From Burkholderiaceae bacterium (GTDB taxonomy: Bacteria; Pseudomonadota; Gammaproteobacteria; Burkholderiales; Burkholderiaceae_C), in NCBI GenBank assembly GCA_031256305.1, contig JAIRQU010000225.1, positions 1-7,264 of the forward strand: a DNA stretch of 7,264 nucleotides, read 5' to 3'. Shown in pieces: positions 1 through 6,898 of this stretch; the first letter of the stretch is position 1; the number at the start of each line of letters is the position of its first letter. A program made the translations under genes and the position numbers. The notes beneath the pieces are model-generated. The model did no database searches. It worked only from the letters and a program-made list of their open reading frames with translations, and had not been told where the DNA came from.

Positions 1-913
1 GTTTGGCGCCTTCGGCGCGCAGCGAGGTCAGCCACGCCCCATCAGGCACGGCGCGGGTGAGCATGTCCAGCGCGGGCGGCAGCGCAATTTGCCGATCCAC
101 CAGATCATGCAGCGCCTGCATACTTTGTACCTGCGCCATCAACGCCTCGCGCGCGGCAATCTGCGCGCCCGCGTGATGTTCCAAGGCGTCCTGCGCGGCC
201 ATGGCCTGATGCGCGCGCATCCGCGTAAAAGCCGTGGGCGTGACCAGCAGCGCCGCCAGCAATATCGCACCCAGCGCCATCAGGGCCAGATGCCGCGCGA
301 AGCCGCGCGCGGCCAACCGCTGACGCGCGTCCTCGCCGTAACCGCCGATAACGATGGGGCGCATGAGGCCGTTGCGGTTGACGGACGGCGGAATAACCCA
401 GATTTCCGGTGCGCCGCCAGACTGCCAGCCCGCCGCGCGGGCCTCGATTTGCGCCAAATCGACTTGCGCGCGCGAGGTAATGGCCTCATCCACGCGGCCA
501 TCGGGCTGCACGGCGTAGCCATAAGCCATCTGCCCGGCGGGAAACGGGCTGCTCGATGCCGCGTCCAGTTGCACCGCCTGCGCCCGGTCGGCGTCAGCCA
601 ACCGCGGCAACATCAAGTGCCGCTCCAGTACGCGGCTGGACGCAAGCTCCAGCGCCCAGATGGCGGCGTCATCGGCTGCGCGCGCCGCCGGCCCGCCAAT
701 AAACGCGCCGCTGGCATCGGGCGCGGCCACGCCGCGCGTGACTTGCCAATGCGAGACGTGCCCGTCGGCCTGTCGCAGTGCAACCGGCACCGCCGGGGTC
801 AACCGCGCAAACCCAGGCAGTCCGGCCAGCAGTTGAGCGGCCGCGCGCCATTGGCGCGGCAACTGGCTCAGGTCCAGGCCGAAAAAGCGGCTGTTGTCAT
901 GGGTAAAAGCCAT
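1..913 (-). CDS. gspL: GspL, T2SS inner-membrane linker protein, PilN-like (3' end missing)
   Basis: GspL links the cytoplasmic ATPase GspE to the periplasmic side of the inner-membrane platform. The 304 residues visible begin MAFTHDNSRFFGLDLSQLPR. About 205 cytoplasmic residues include the stretch VLERHLMLPRL and SSPFPAGQMAYGY, which match the pattern seen in GspL proteins related to PilM/PilN. One transmembrane helix lies at about 207-227, followed by a charged, probably coiled-coil segment (about 230-275). The start of a PilN-like periplasmic domain (ALDMLTRAVPDGAWLTSLRA) runs into the window edge. The family is usually about 370-400 residues, so roughly the last fifth is missing. The ATG at 913 is the only plausible start: an in-frame TGA lies at 934-932. 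No clear Shine-Dalgarno site precedes it, and 37 bases separate it from gspK. The family call rests on context plus these motifs, since sequence conservation in GspL is low. Confidence 0.85.
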   Translation of the reverse strand, partial: MAFTHDNSRFFGLDLSQLPRQWRAAAQLLAGLPGFARLTPAVPVALRQADGHVSHWQVTRGVAAPDASGAFIGGPAARAADDAAIWALELASSRVLERHLMLPRLADADRAQAVQLDAASSSPFPAGQMAYGYAVQPDGRVDEAITSRAQVDLAQIEARAAGWQSGGAPEIWVIPPSVNRNGLMRPIVIGGYGEDARQRLAARGFARHLALMALGAILLAALLVTPTAFTRMRAHQAMAAQDALEHHAGAQIAAREALMAQVQSMQALHDLVDRQIALPPALDMLTRAVPDGAWLTSLRAEGAK

Positions 914-950
914 GCTGTGAATCGGGAACGATCAATCGGAAGAAGAACAA

Positions 951-1796
951 TCAGGAGTCGGCGTTTGTACTGTCGGATTCGATTGCCGCGCGTTCGCGCA
1001 AAATGCGCCACGGCGCGACGGTGTTGGAGCCTTGCCGCAACAAGACGGCGTCCTGGGTCAAATGCAGTATTTTGCCTGTAGATAGCGGTACTGCCGCTTC
1101 CAGCCGGAACAAATTGCTCTGCGCGGCCCCGGTTTGTGCGATGAAGGCCGTGTTGTTGCCCAGCGCTTGCGTCACCGCGGGCGGCGCGGCTTGGGCGTTG
1201 ACCGGGCCGCCGCCGGAGACGCTGGCCGTCAGCAGCGGCGCGATGCGGGCGTACAGGTCGTAAGTCATGCCGGGCACCAGCATCAGGTCTTGCACGGCGT
1301 CGAAGCGCCGGCGCTGGTCGCCGCTGGGCGCGGGCGCACCGGGGTCCAATTGCGGCACGCCATCGCGCCAATCGACGATGGCTTGCGCCATTTGCTGCGC
1401 GTTGGCCGCATTCAGTCCACCCGCCGTTTGCAGCAGCGCCGCCAGCATCGGCGCGGACGCGCCGTTGAGCGCAATCCAGCCGTTGAGCGGCGCGGCGGTC
1501 ACCGTCATGTCCACGCCGGCGAAATTGACGCTGATTTGCCCGGTTCCCGTCAGCGGGGTGGTCTGCACCGCAAGTTGTTGCAACGCCAGCGCGATGGCCG
1601 CCTCGCCCAGCGCCTGGCCGCTGGTCAGGTCGCGCTGCATGATCGCGGCGCGGATGCTTTGCTTGACGGTCTGTGTCAGCCCCATAATCATGATGCTGAG
1701 CGCGGCGACGATCCAGAGCACGGCAATCAGCGCCATGCCGCGCCGCGCCCGCGGGCCAGCGCCCGCCCCATGCCGCGCGCGGCGCGGCGTCAGCAT
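951..1796 (-). CDS. gspK: GspK, minor pseudopilin at the pseudopilus tip
   Basis: GspK is the large minor pseudopilin that caps the pseudopilus in complex with GspI and GspJ. The 281-residue product has an Arg-rich leader of 20 residues ending PRARRG, then cleavage before MALIAVLWIVAALSIMIMGL. It has Ala rather than Glu at mature position 5, which is typical of GspK and distinguishes it from the other pseudopilins. The motif AQAIVDWRDG (about 137-146) and the later LMLVPGMTYDLYARIAPLLT (about 171-190) match the GspK helical-domain pattern of a paired 'I-DW-D' and 'L-L-V-GM' motif. The segment between these motifs is short, and the whole protein is smaller than enteric GspK (about 320-330). 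I chose the ATG at 1796 because GGAGG lies six bases before it and it overlaps gspJ by seven bases (ATGCTGA). An in-frame ATG at 1844 would give an implausibly long basic leader. Confidence 0.93.
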   Translation of the reverse strand: MLTPRRARHGAGAGPRARRGMALIAVLWIVAALSIMIMGLTQTVKQSIRAAIMQRDLTSGQALGEAAIALALQQLAVQTTPLTGTGQISVNFAGVDMTVTAAPLNGWIALNGASAPMLAALLQTAGGLNAANAQQMAQAIVDWRDGVPQLDPGAPAPSGDQRRRFDAVQDLMLVPGMTYDLYARIAPLLTASVSGGGPVNAQAAPPAVTQALGNNTAFIAQTGAAQSNLFRLEAAVPLSTGKILHLTQDAVLLRQGSNTVAPWRILRERAAIESDSTNADS

Positions 1797-2503
1797 TGAC
1801 CGCCTCCGTTGCCGCCGCCAAATTGGCCCAATCCGCCGCCGCACGTTTGCGCCGGATGCACGGCCACGACCAGTAGCGGCCAGGGCGGATCGGCGCCATC
1901 CACGTCAAGCCGCACCGCCGAGGGCAACAGTAGATTGGGCGGCGTTTGCGGCGGCAGGCCCGGCGGCGGCCAGACCGGACTCCAGTTGCCGGTGGCCGGG
2001 TCCTGGTAACGCAGCGTCAGGCCCGACACCGGCGCGGCCAGCGTCAGGTTGTGCGCCGCGCCCCAATCGCTGAAGGTGGGCGCGCCCGTCCAGGGCGCAT
2101 AGCGCAGCACCAGCGCGTTCGATTCCACGGCCAGCCGCAAGTAATAACGTCCGCCCGCGTCAAACCGCGCGGGCAGCACGCCGATCCAGGCCAGTTGGTC
2201 GTTCGCGCCCATGAAGAAGGGCATTTGCGCGGGCATCCCCGCCTGCTTGTTGACGTAGCGGCGCGGCGAAACCAAGCCCAGCGTGTCGCGCAGCCAATGG
2301 GTAGCCAGACCGTAATCATCGGAGGCGGCGATGTGCGCATCGACCCGGTCCTCGGTCTGCCCCATGCTGCGCACCGCATCGGTCAACGCCAGCATCAGCA
2401 GCGACAGCAGCACCAGCGCGATCAGCATTTCGACCAGCGTAAAGCCCAAGCGCCCACGCTTGCCGCCAGGGGCGCGGCGGGCCGCTGCGCCAGCCCGGTT
2501 CAT
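1790..2503 (-). CDS. gspJ: GspJ, minor pseudopilin
   Basis: GspJ joins GspI and GspK in the tip complex that starts pseudopilus assembly. The 237-residue product has a 20-residue basic leader (ending GKRGRLG), cleavage before FTLVEMLIALVLLSLLMLAL with Glu at mature position 5, and one N-terminal hydrophobic helix (about 21-42). The rest is a beta-rich globular domain with the GspJ-like ending SAVRLDVDGADPPWPLLVVA. A Pro-rich stretch lies at about 178-189 (PPPGLPPQTPP). The last 17 residues are CGGGLGQFGGGNGGGQC: a glycine-rich tail flanked by two Cys (221 and 237), which I do not recognise as a standard part of the family. The start ATG overlaps the gspI stop as ATGA and has GGGGA seven bases upstream. 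Its length is slightly above the usual 195-220 residues. Confidence 0.93.
   Translation of the reverse strand: MNRAGAAARRAPGGKRGRLGFTLVEMLIALVLLSLLMLALTDAVRSMGQTEDRVDAHIAASDDYGLATHWLRDTLGLVSPRRYVNKQAGMPAQMPFFMGANDQLAWIGVLPARFDAGGRYYLRLAVESNALVLRYAPWTGAPTFSDWGAAHNLTLAAPVSGLTLRYQDPATGNWSPVWPPPGLPPQTPPNLLLPSAVRLDVDGADPPWPLLVVAVHPAQTCGGGLGQFGGGNGGGQC
1803..1807 (-). promoter_or_regulatory. Shine-Dalgarno site of gspK inside gspJ
   Basis: On the minus strand GGAGG is followed by six bases and then the ATG at 1796. It lies within the last glycine codons of gspJ. It decides the gspK start in favour of 1796 over the upstream in-frame ATG at 1844. Confidence 0.75.
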
Positions 2504-2922
2504 GGCGCGTTCCCCAAACTGCCCGGCAGCGGCAAACGTTCAGGCCGCAAGGTGCGCAGCTCAATGTCATGTGCGCCGCCGTCCCAGCTTACGGCGGCGC
2601 GCAATGCGTGCAGATGCGGCGCTTGCGGGCTGGCGCTGTTGACGCTGGTGGGATAGGGCGCGCTGTCGATGCGCCAGGCGTAACCGGCGGAATCTCCGCT
2701 GTCATGCACGTCTTGCGGCGGCACCACGGTATAGGCTGCCAGCAGTGATTGCGCCAGCGTCAGCGCCCGTTGGCGCTGACCCAGGCTGCCGGCTTGGAGC
2801 GCGTTATTGCCCATGACCCGGTAGATCATGCCCAGCGCCATGGCCGCGATGGCAAACGCCACCAGAATTTCAAGCAGGGAAAAGCCGCGCTGCGCGCCCC
2901 AGGTCCAGCCGGCTGCCTTCAT
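2500..2922 (-). CDS. gspI: GspI, minor pseudopilin
   Basis: GspI is the small minor pseudopilin at the core of the I-J-K tip complex. The 140-residue product has a 13-residue leader ending AQRG, cleavage before FSLLEILVAFAIAAMALGMI, and the expected Glu at mature position 5. The 'FSLLEILVA-AI' form is characteristic of GspI rather than G, H or J. The C-terminal part, including AVSWDGGAHDIELRTLRPE, fits the T2SSI domain, where a final beta strand ends 'V-W-...-ELRTLR'. The gene begins with ATG overlapping the gspH stop by four bases (ATGA), with AGGAGG ten bases before the start. It likewise overlaps gspJ by ATGA, so H-I-J are probably translationally coupled. Confidence 0.93.
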   Translation of the reverse strand: MKAAGWTWGAQRGFSLLEILVAFAIAAMALGMIYRVMGNNALQAGSLGQRQRALTLAQSLLAAYTVVPPQDVHDSGDSAGYAWRIDSAPYPTSVNSASPQAPHLHALRAAVSWDGGAHDIELRTLRPERLPLPGSLGNAP

Positions 2923-3419
2923 GACCCGATGGCCTCCTGCTCCACGCGGCCCGTGAACCAGTCCACGCGCAGACGCACGCCCTGACCCGACGGGCGGAGG
3001 ATGTCCAGGCTGCCGCCGCTGGCCCCGCCGCTGGGCAAAAAGCGGATCGACATCCAGCCGTCTGCTCCGGCCTCCTGACCGGCCATGACGGCGCGCACCG
3101 TCAACGGATCGGGCACGACATATGCGGGGCCGCCCCTCACGCCGAAAGCGCGCGTCTGCAAATTGACCGCGAAGCGCGTTTCCACGCCATCGGCCATCGC
3201 CTGCTGGCGCGCCGCGCGCATGTCGGTCAAGGCCGCGCGCACGGTATCGCGGTATTGCGCGCTCTCACGCAAGCGCCCGTAGGCCAGCGGCACCAGGCCC
3301 ACGATCAGCGCGATGAGGGTAAAGACCACCAGGACTTCGATCAGCGTGAAGCCGCCCGCCCAAACCCGCGCATGAACGCGGGAGCGCGCACGCCGCTGCG
3401 TCATCCGGGTCGCGCTCAC
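2919..3419 (-). CDS. gspH: GspH, minor pseudopilin
   Basis: GspH is thought to sit between the tip complex and the GspG shaft of the pseudopilus. The 166-residue product has a long basic leader (23 residues, ending VWAGG), cleavage before FTLIEVLVVFTLIALIVGLV with Glu at mature position 5, and a globular domain. That domain includes LTDMRAARQQAMADGVETRF and ends with RLRVDWFTGRVEQEA, matching the GspH pattern 'R-AR--A---G' and C-terminal 'V-ω-TGR' (ω = aromatic). The start used here is GTG, whose GTGA overlaps the gspG stop. An in-frame ATG at 3404 would shorten the leader to 18 residues, and neither start has a clear ribosome binding site. The coupling overlap favours GTG, but the choice is not settled. 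The mature protein is the same either way. Confidence 0.93.
   Translation of the reverse strand: MSATRMTQRRARSRVHARVWAGGFTLIEVLVVFTLIALIVGLVPLAYGRLRESAQYRDTVRAALTDMRAARQQAMADGVETRFAVNLQTRAFGVRGGPAYVVPDPLTVRAVMAGQEAGADGWMSIRFLPSGGASGGSLDILRPSGQGVRLRVDWFTGRVEQEAIGS
2933..2938 (-). promoter_or_regulatory. Shine-Dalgarno site of gspI inside gspH
   Basis: On the minus strand AGGAGG lies ten bases before the gspI ATG at 2922, within the last codons of gspH. It is the strongest ribosome binding site I saw in the operon, though the spacing is on the long side. Confidence 0.65.
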
Positions 3420-3865
3420 TGCTGGTTGACGATGTCGGCGTTCTCGCCCGTGCCGCCGGGGGCGTTATCCGCCCCGTAAGACATGATCTGCACCCCGCCA
3501 TTAGGCCCCGGATTGGCGTAGCGATAGGGATTACCCCAGGGATCATTGGGCACGCTGCCCTTGAGATACGGGCCATTCCAGCCGTTGGCCGTAGGCGGCG
3601 CGGACACCAGCGCCTGCAAGCCTTCGGCATTGGTCGGGTAGCGCCCCACGTCAAGCTTGAACAGATCCAGCGACTTGTCGAGGTCGGCGATCTGGATCGC
3701 GGCGGTCTTGCTCTTGGCGGTGCCCAGTTTGTTCATCACCGCCGGCCCGACGATGGCCGCGAGCATGGCAATGATGATGATGACCACCATGATTTCGATC
3801 AGCGTGAAGCCGCGCGCCGCGCGCCGCGCAAGGGTTGCGCCAGGGGGTGTGAATTTGTGTTGCAT
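3416..3865 (-). CDS. gspG: GspG, major pseudopilin
   Basis: GspG polymerises into the shaft of the pseudopilus that drives secretion. The 149-residue product has a 19-residue basic leader (ending RRAARG), cleavage before FTLIEIMVVIIIIAMLAAIV, and Glu at mature position 5. The globular part carries clear family signatures: LDLFKLDVGRYPTNAEGLQA (about 66-85), GWNGPYLKG (95-103), PNDPWGNPYRY (106-116), and SYGADN-GG-GENADI near the C-terminus. The last two regions correspond to the calcium-binding loop of known GspG structures. The protein ends ADIVNQQ rather than the more common Trp-containing tail. Length is normal. It follows gspF after 18 bases and has its own ribosome binding site, whereas gspH starts inside its stop codon. 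Confidence 0.98.
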   Translation of the reverse strand: MQHKFTPPGATLARRAARGFTLIEIMVVIIIIAMLAAIVGPAVMNKLGTAKSKTAAIQIADLDKSLDLFKLDVGRYPTNAEGLQALVSAPPTANGWNGPYLKGSVPNDPWGNPYRYANPGPNGGVQIMSYGADNAPGGTGENADIVNQQ

Positions 3866-3874
3866 GATGATGTA

Positions 3875-3880
3875 CCTCTT
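3875..3880 (-). promoter_or_regulatory. Shine-Dalgarno site of gspG
   Basis: On the minus strand AAGAGG lies nine bases before the gspG ATG at 3865, in the short gap after the gspF stop. It gives the major pseudopilin an initiation site independent of gspF, consistent with the higher amount of GspG needed. Confidence 0.7.
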
Positions 3881-3883
3881 GAT

Positions 3884-5131
3884 TTATTTGGCCAGGTCGT
3901 TGATCGACAGAATACCCAACAGAATCGAAACGATGATGGCCGCGATGATGACCCCCAGCGCCAGAATAATCGCCGGTTCCAGCAGCGTGAGCAGGCGCTG
4001 GGTGCCCGTTTCCACGTCGCGGTCGAGCACGTCGGCCAGTTCATTCATCATCGGCCCGATGCGGCCCGTTTCCTCGCCGACCCGCACCAGATTGACGGCC
4101 AGCGGTTCAAAGACTTGCGTCGCTTGCATGGCCCGCACCATGCGCGCGCCTTCCTTGACCATCGGGGCCATTTTGGCCAGGGCGGCACGCAGATTGCCGT
4201 TACTCACCGTTTCGGTGGCAATGTGCAGCGCCGTCAGCAGCGGCACGCCGTTGGCCAGCAGCGTGCCCAGCGCCCGGGAAAACAGCGTCAACTGGTAGCG
4301 GTAGAGCAGCCGCCCAATGAGCGGGGCGGCCAGCAGGCGCGTCTGCCACCACGCGCGGCCCGCTGGCGAGGTCAGCCAGCGCGCGGCCAGCCAGCCGGCG
4401 GCGACCGCGGCTATGCCGATGTACAGGCCATAATGGCGAAAGCCCATGCTTAACGCCATGATCACGCGCGTGGGCAGTGGCAGCGCGTCGCCCATGTCGC
4501 GGAAGAGTTTGTCGAACTGCGGCACCACGAAGCCGAGCATGACGACCAGCGAAAGCGCGGCCACGCACAGCAAAATGGCCGGGTACAGCGTCAGGGAAAC
4601 GACCTTGTCGCGCAGCGCGCGCAGCCGCTCCATGTGCGCCACCAGGCGTTCGAGCACCTGCGACATCTGGCCGCTGATCTCGCCGGAGCGCACCATGTTG
4701 ATGTAGAAATCGCCGAACAGATCGCGCCGCTGGCTCAGGGCGCGGCTGAACGGCGCGCCGCCCTTGACGTCTTCCAGCAGCCTTTCAAGCAGCGCCTTCA
4801 CGCTGGGCTTGACGCTCATTTCGATCTGCACGCGCAGCGCATTGTCCAGCGCCAGTCCGGCGCGCAGCATGATCGCCAGCTCCCCGGTCATGGCGCGCAC
4901 GTCGGCGGCCTTGACAGGTCCGCGCGGCGCGCGGCGTTTGCGCCCAAGACTGGCCAGGGGCGCGGCGTCCGCGCCCGCGGCATCGCCCGGCGCGCCGCCG
5001 GCTTCGACGCGAATGGGCGTCAGGCCGCGCTGGCGCAACTGGCCCAGCGCGGCATCAGCCGAGGGCGCGTCCAGGCGTCCCTGCACCAGTTGTCCGTTGG
5101 CCGAGGCCGCGCGCCAGGCAAATTCAGGCAT
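3884..5131 (-). CDS. gspF: GspF, T2SS inner-membrane platform protein
   Basis: GspF is the polytopic inner-membrane protein thought to pass the ATPase motion of GspE to pseudopilus assembly. At 415 residues it has the usual length of about 400-410. An N-terminal domain (MPEFAWRAASANGQLVQGRL) is followed by a basic linker (about 60-70). Two T2SSF repeats follow: first ELAIMLRAGLALDNAL (84-99) with GEISGQMSQVLERLV (150-164), second LGTLLANGVPLLTAL (288-302) with GEETGRIGPMMNELADVLD (352-370). Three hydrophobic helices lie at about 178-202, 231-253 and 383-410. These features fit GspF/PilC-type proteins, and the neighbours make it GspF. The ATG overlaps the end of gspE by eight bases, with AGGAAG nine bases upstream, so it is probably coupled to the ATPase gene. 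Confidence 0.98.
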   Translation of the reverse strand: MPEFAWRAASANGQLVQGRLDAPSADAALGQLRQRGLTPIRVEAGGAPGDAAGADAAPLASLGRKRRAPRGPVKAADVRAMTGELAIMLRAGLALDNALRVQIEMSVKPSVKALLERLLEDVKGGAPFSRALSQRRDLFGDFYINMVRSGEISGQMSQVLERLVAHMERLRALRDKVVSLTLYPAILLCVAALSLVVMLGFVVPQFDKLFRDMGDALPLPTRVIMALSMGFRHYGLYIGIAAVAAGWLAARWLTSPAGRAWWQTRLLAAPLIGRLLYRYQLTLFSRALGTLLANGVPLLTALHIATETVSNGNLRAALAKMAPMVKEGARMVRAMQATQVFEPLAVNLVRVGEETGRIGPMMNELADVLDRDVETGTQRLLTLLEPAIILALGVIIAAIIVSILLGILSINDLAK

Positions 5132-6884
5132 CGGCGGGTTCTTCCTGCAATTCGTCCTGGGTCACGCGCAGCACCTCATCCAGGCTGGTCACGCCCGCGG
5201 CGACCTTGCGCAGGCCGTCTTCGTAGAGCGTGAGCATGCCCGACGCGGCGGCCAGTTGTTGCAGCGCGCTGGCGTCGCGGCCCTGCAAGATGGCGCTGCG
5301 CATGGCCTCATCGACCACCAGCAGTTCATGAATGCCGGTGCGGCCCTGGTAGCCCGTGTCGCGGCACTGCTCGCAGCCGCGCGCTTCATAGATCGGCGCG
5401 CCCGGCGTGATGAACCGGCCCAGCCCGGAACTTTGCAGCAATTCGGGCTTGGGCGCGACCGGCGTCTTGCAATGCGGGCACAACTGGCGCACCAGGCGCT
5501 GGGCCAGCACGCCGTTGACGGTGGAGGTGATAAGGTAGCGCTCGATGCCCATGTCCTGCATCCGCACCACCGCGCTGGCCGCCGTGTTGGTGTGCAGCGT
5601 GGAGAGCACCAGGTGCCCGGTCAGCGACGACTGCACGGCGATCTGCGCGGTTTCGCCATCGCGCATCTCGCCGATCATGATGATGTCCGGGTCCTGCCGC
5701 AAAATCGAGCGCAGCGCGTTGGCGAACGTCAGGTTGATTTGCGCGTGTACCTGAATCTGGTTGATGCCTTCGAGCTGATACTCGACCGGATCTTCCACGG
5801 TGATGATCTTCTGCGTGATGGAATCGAGCTTGGCCAGCGCCGCGTACAGCGTGGTGGTCTTGCCCGATCCGGTCGGGCCGGTGACCAGCAAAATGCCGTG
5901 CGGGCGGTGGATGAGCGCGCGAAAGCGCGCCAGCGTATCGGTGGCGAACCCCATGTCCTCCAGCCCGAAGCGCACGCTGGCGCGGTCGAGCACCCGCATC
6001 ACCACGCTCTCGCCATACACCGTGGGCACGGTGGACACGCGCAGATCCAGCTCGCGTCCCTTGACGCGCGTCTTAATGCGCCCGTCCTGCGGCAGGCGGC
6101 GCTCGGCGATGTCCAGGTGCGCCAGCAGCTTGACGCGCGAACTGACCGCCGCGCCCTGCGTAGAGGGCACCACTTCGCCCATGTGCAGCACGCCATCGAC
6201 GCGGTAACGCACGTGCAGACCGTCCTCGAACGGCTCCAGGTGAATGTCGGACGCGCGCAGCTCAATAACTCGCCCAATGATCGTGTTGACCAGCCGGATC
6301 ACCGGCGCCTCGCTGGCCAGGTCGCGCAGATGCTCGACGAACTCGCCGGCCTCGCCGCCCATGTCAAAGGCGTCCTCATGCTCTTCGGCGGGCGCGACAT
6401 CTTCCTGCTGGCGTTGCAGCGCCTTGTCGATGTCCGAGGCCAGCCCCACCGCGGGCCGTACCGCCAGGCCGGTGGTCAAATGCAGCGCCTTGACCACGAA
6501 CGCATCGTGCGGCGCGCGCATGGCCAGGTGCAATTGCCCGTCCTCAATGGCCAGCGGCAGCGCGTGATGCGCGCGCAAAAATTCCGGCAGCAGGCCATTG
6601 GCTTCCACCGGCGCGTCGGGGAACTGTTCGCCCGGCACGAAAGGCAGCCCCAGGTATTCGGCCAGCGCGTGGGCCGCATCCACTTCAGAAACCAGCCCCA
6701 GGCTCACCAGCGCCGCGTCCAGCGCCCCGCCCATCTCGTGCGTGGCCGCCAGCGCACGCTCCAAGTCGCGCGGCGAGAGCTTGCCCGCGCGCACCAGCAC
6801 CTCACCATAGCGCGCCCAGTCCAGCGTATCAGGGCTGGATGCCGCGGACGCGCCAGGCGCCAGAGTCTGTGGAAATTCGGGCAT
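5124..6884 (-). CDS. gspE: GspE, T2SS assembly ATPase
   Basis: GspE is the hexameric cytoplasmic ATPase that powers pseudopilus assembly through GspL and GspF. Numbered from the ATG at 6884 (586 residues), the N-terminus (about 22-80) resembles a T2SSE_N/MshEN domain: RYGEVLVRAGKLS then ALVSLGLVSEVDAAHALAEY. Then come a linker rich in acidic residues (about 160-182), the N2 domain (ASDIHLEPFEDGLHVRYRVDG, RLPQDGR), Walker A GPTGSGKT (336-343), Asp box TVEDPVEYQ (362-370), Walker B DIIMIGEMRD with catalytic Glu406, and His box GHLVLSTLHTN (423-433). A zinc-type CPHC...CEQC set (Cys469, 472, 504, 507) precedes the C-terminal domain. All catalytic motifs are intact. A TTG at 6911 would add nine residues, but it lies in the T-rich end of the preceding terminator-like stem. 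Neither start has a good ribosome binding site, so the start is moderately certain. Confidence 0.97.
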   Translation of the reverse strand: MPEFPQTLAPGASAASSPDTLDWARYGEVLVRAGKLSPRDLERALAATHEMGGALDAALVSLGLVSEVDAAHALAEYLGLPFVPGEQFPDAPVEANGLLPEFLRAHHALPLAIEDGQLHLAMRAPHDAFVVKALHLTTGLAVRPAVGLASDIDKALQRQQEDVAPAEEHEDAFDMGGEAGEFVEHLRDLASEAPVIRLVNTIIGRVIELRASDIHLEPFEDGLHVRYRVDGVLHMGEVVPSTQGAAVSSRVKLLAHLDIAERRLPQDGRIKTRVKGRELDLRVSTVPTVYGESVVMRVLDRASVRFGLEDMGFATDTLARFRALIHRPHGILLVTGPTGSGKTTTLYAALAKLDSITQKIITVEDPVEYQLEGINQIQVHAQINLTFANALRSILRQDPDIIMIGEMRDGETAQIAVQSSLTGHLVLSTLHTNTAASAVVRMQDMGIERYLITSTVNGVLAQRLVRQLCPHCKTPVAPKPELLQSSGLGRFITPGAPIYEARGCEQCRDTGYQGRTGIHELLVVDEAMRSAILQGRDASALQQLAAASGMLTLYEDGLRKVAAGVTSLDEVLRVTQDELQEEPADA

Positions 6885-6898
6885 GGGTTGAAATACGC

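Noticed and set aside
89..1081. Long plus-strand open frame of 330 codons
   Set aside because: It lies antisense to gspL and the end of gspK. Its product is Arg/Gln/His-rich and low in complexity, typical of the shadow frame of a GC-rich gene.
1797..1844. Upstream ATG for gspK giving 16 more residues
   Set aside because: It would overlap gspJ by 55 bases and make a 36-residue leader. The ATG at 1796 has GGAGG at six bases.
868..1908. Minus-strand open frame of 346 codons through gspK
   Set aside because: It is out of frame with GspK, which has clear pseudopilin motifs, and its product is Arg/Ala-rich without family features.
1267..2073. Plus-strand open frame of 268 codons across gspK and gspJ
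   Set aside because: It is antisense to two well-supported genes and has a biased Ala/Arg/Ser/Pro composition with no recognisable domain.
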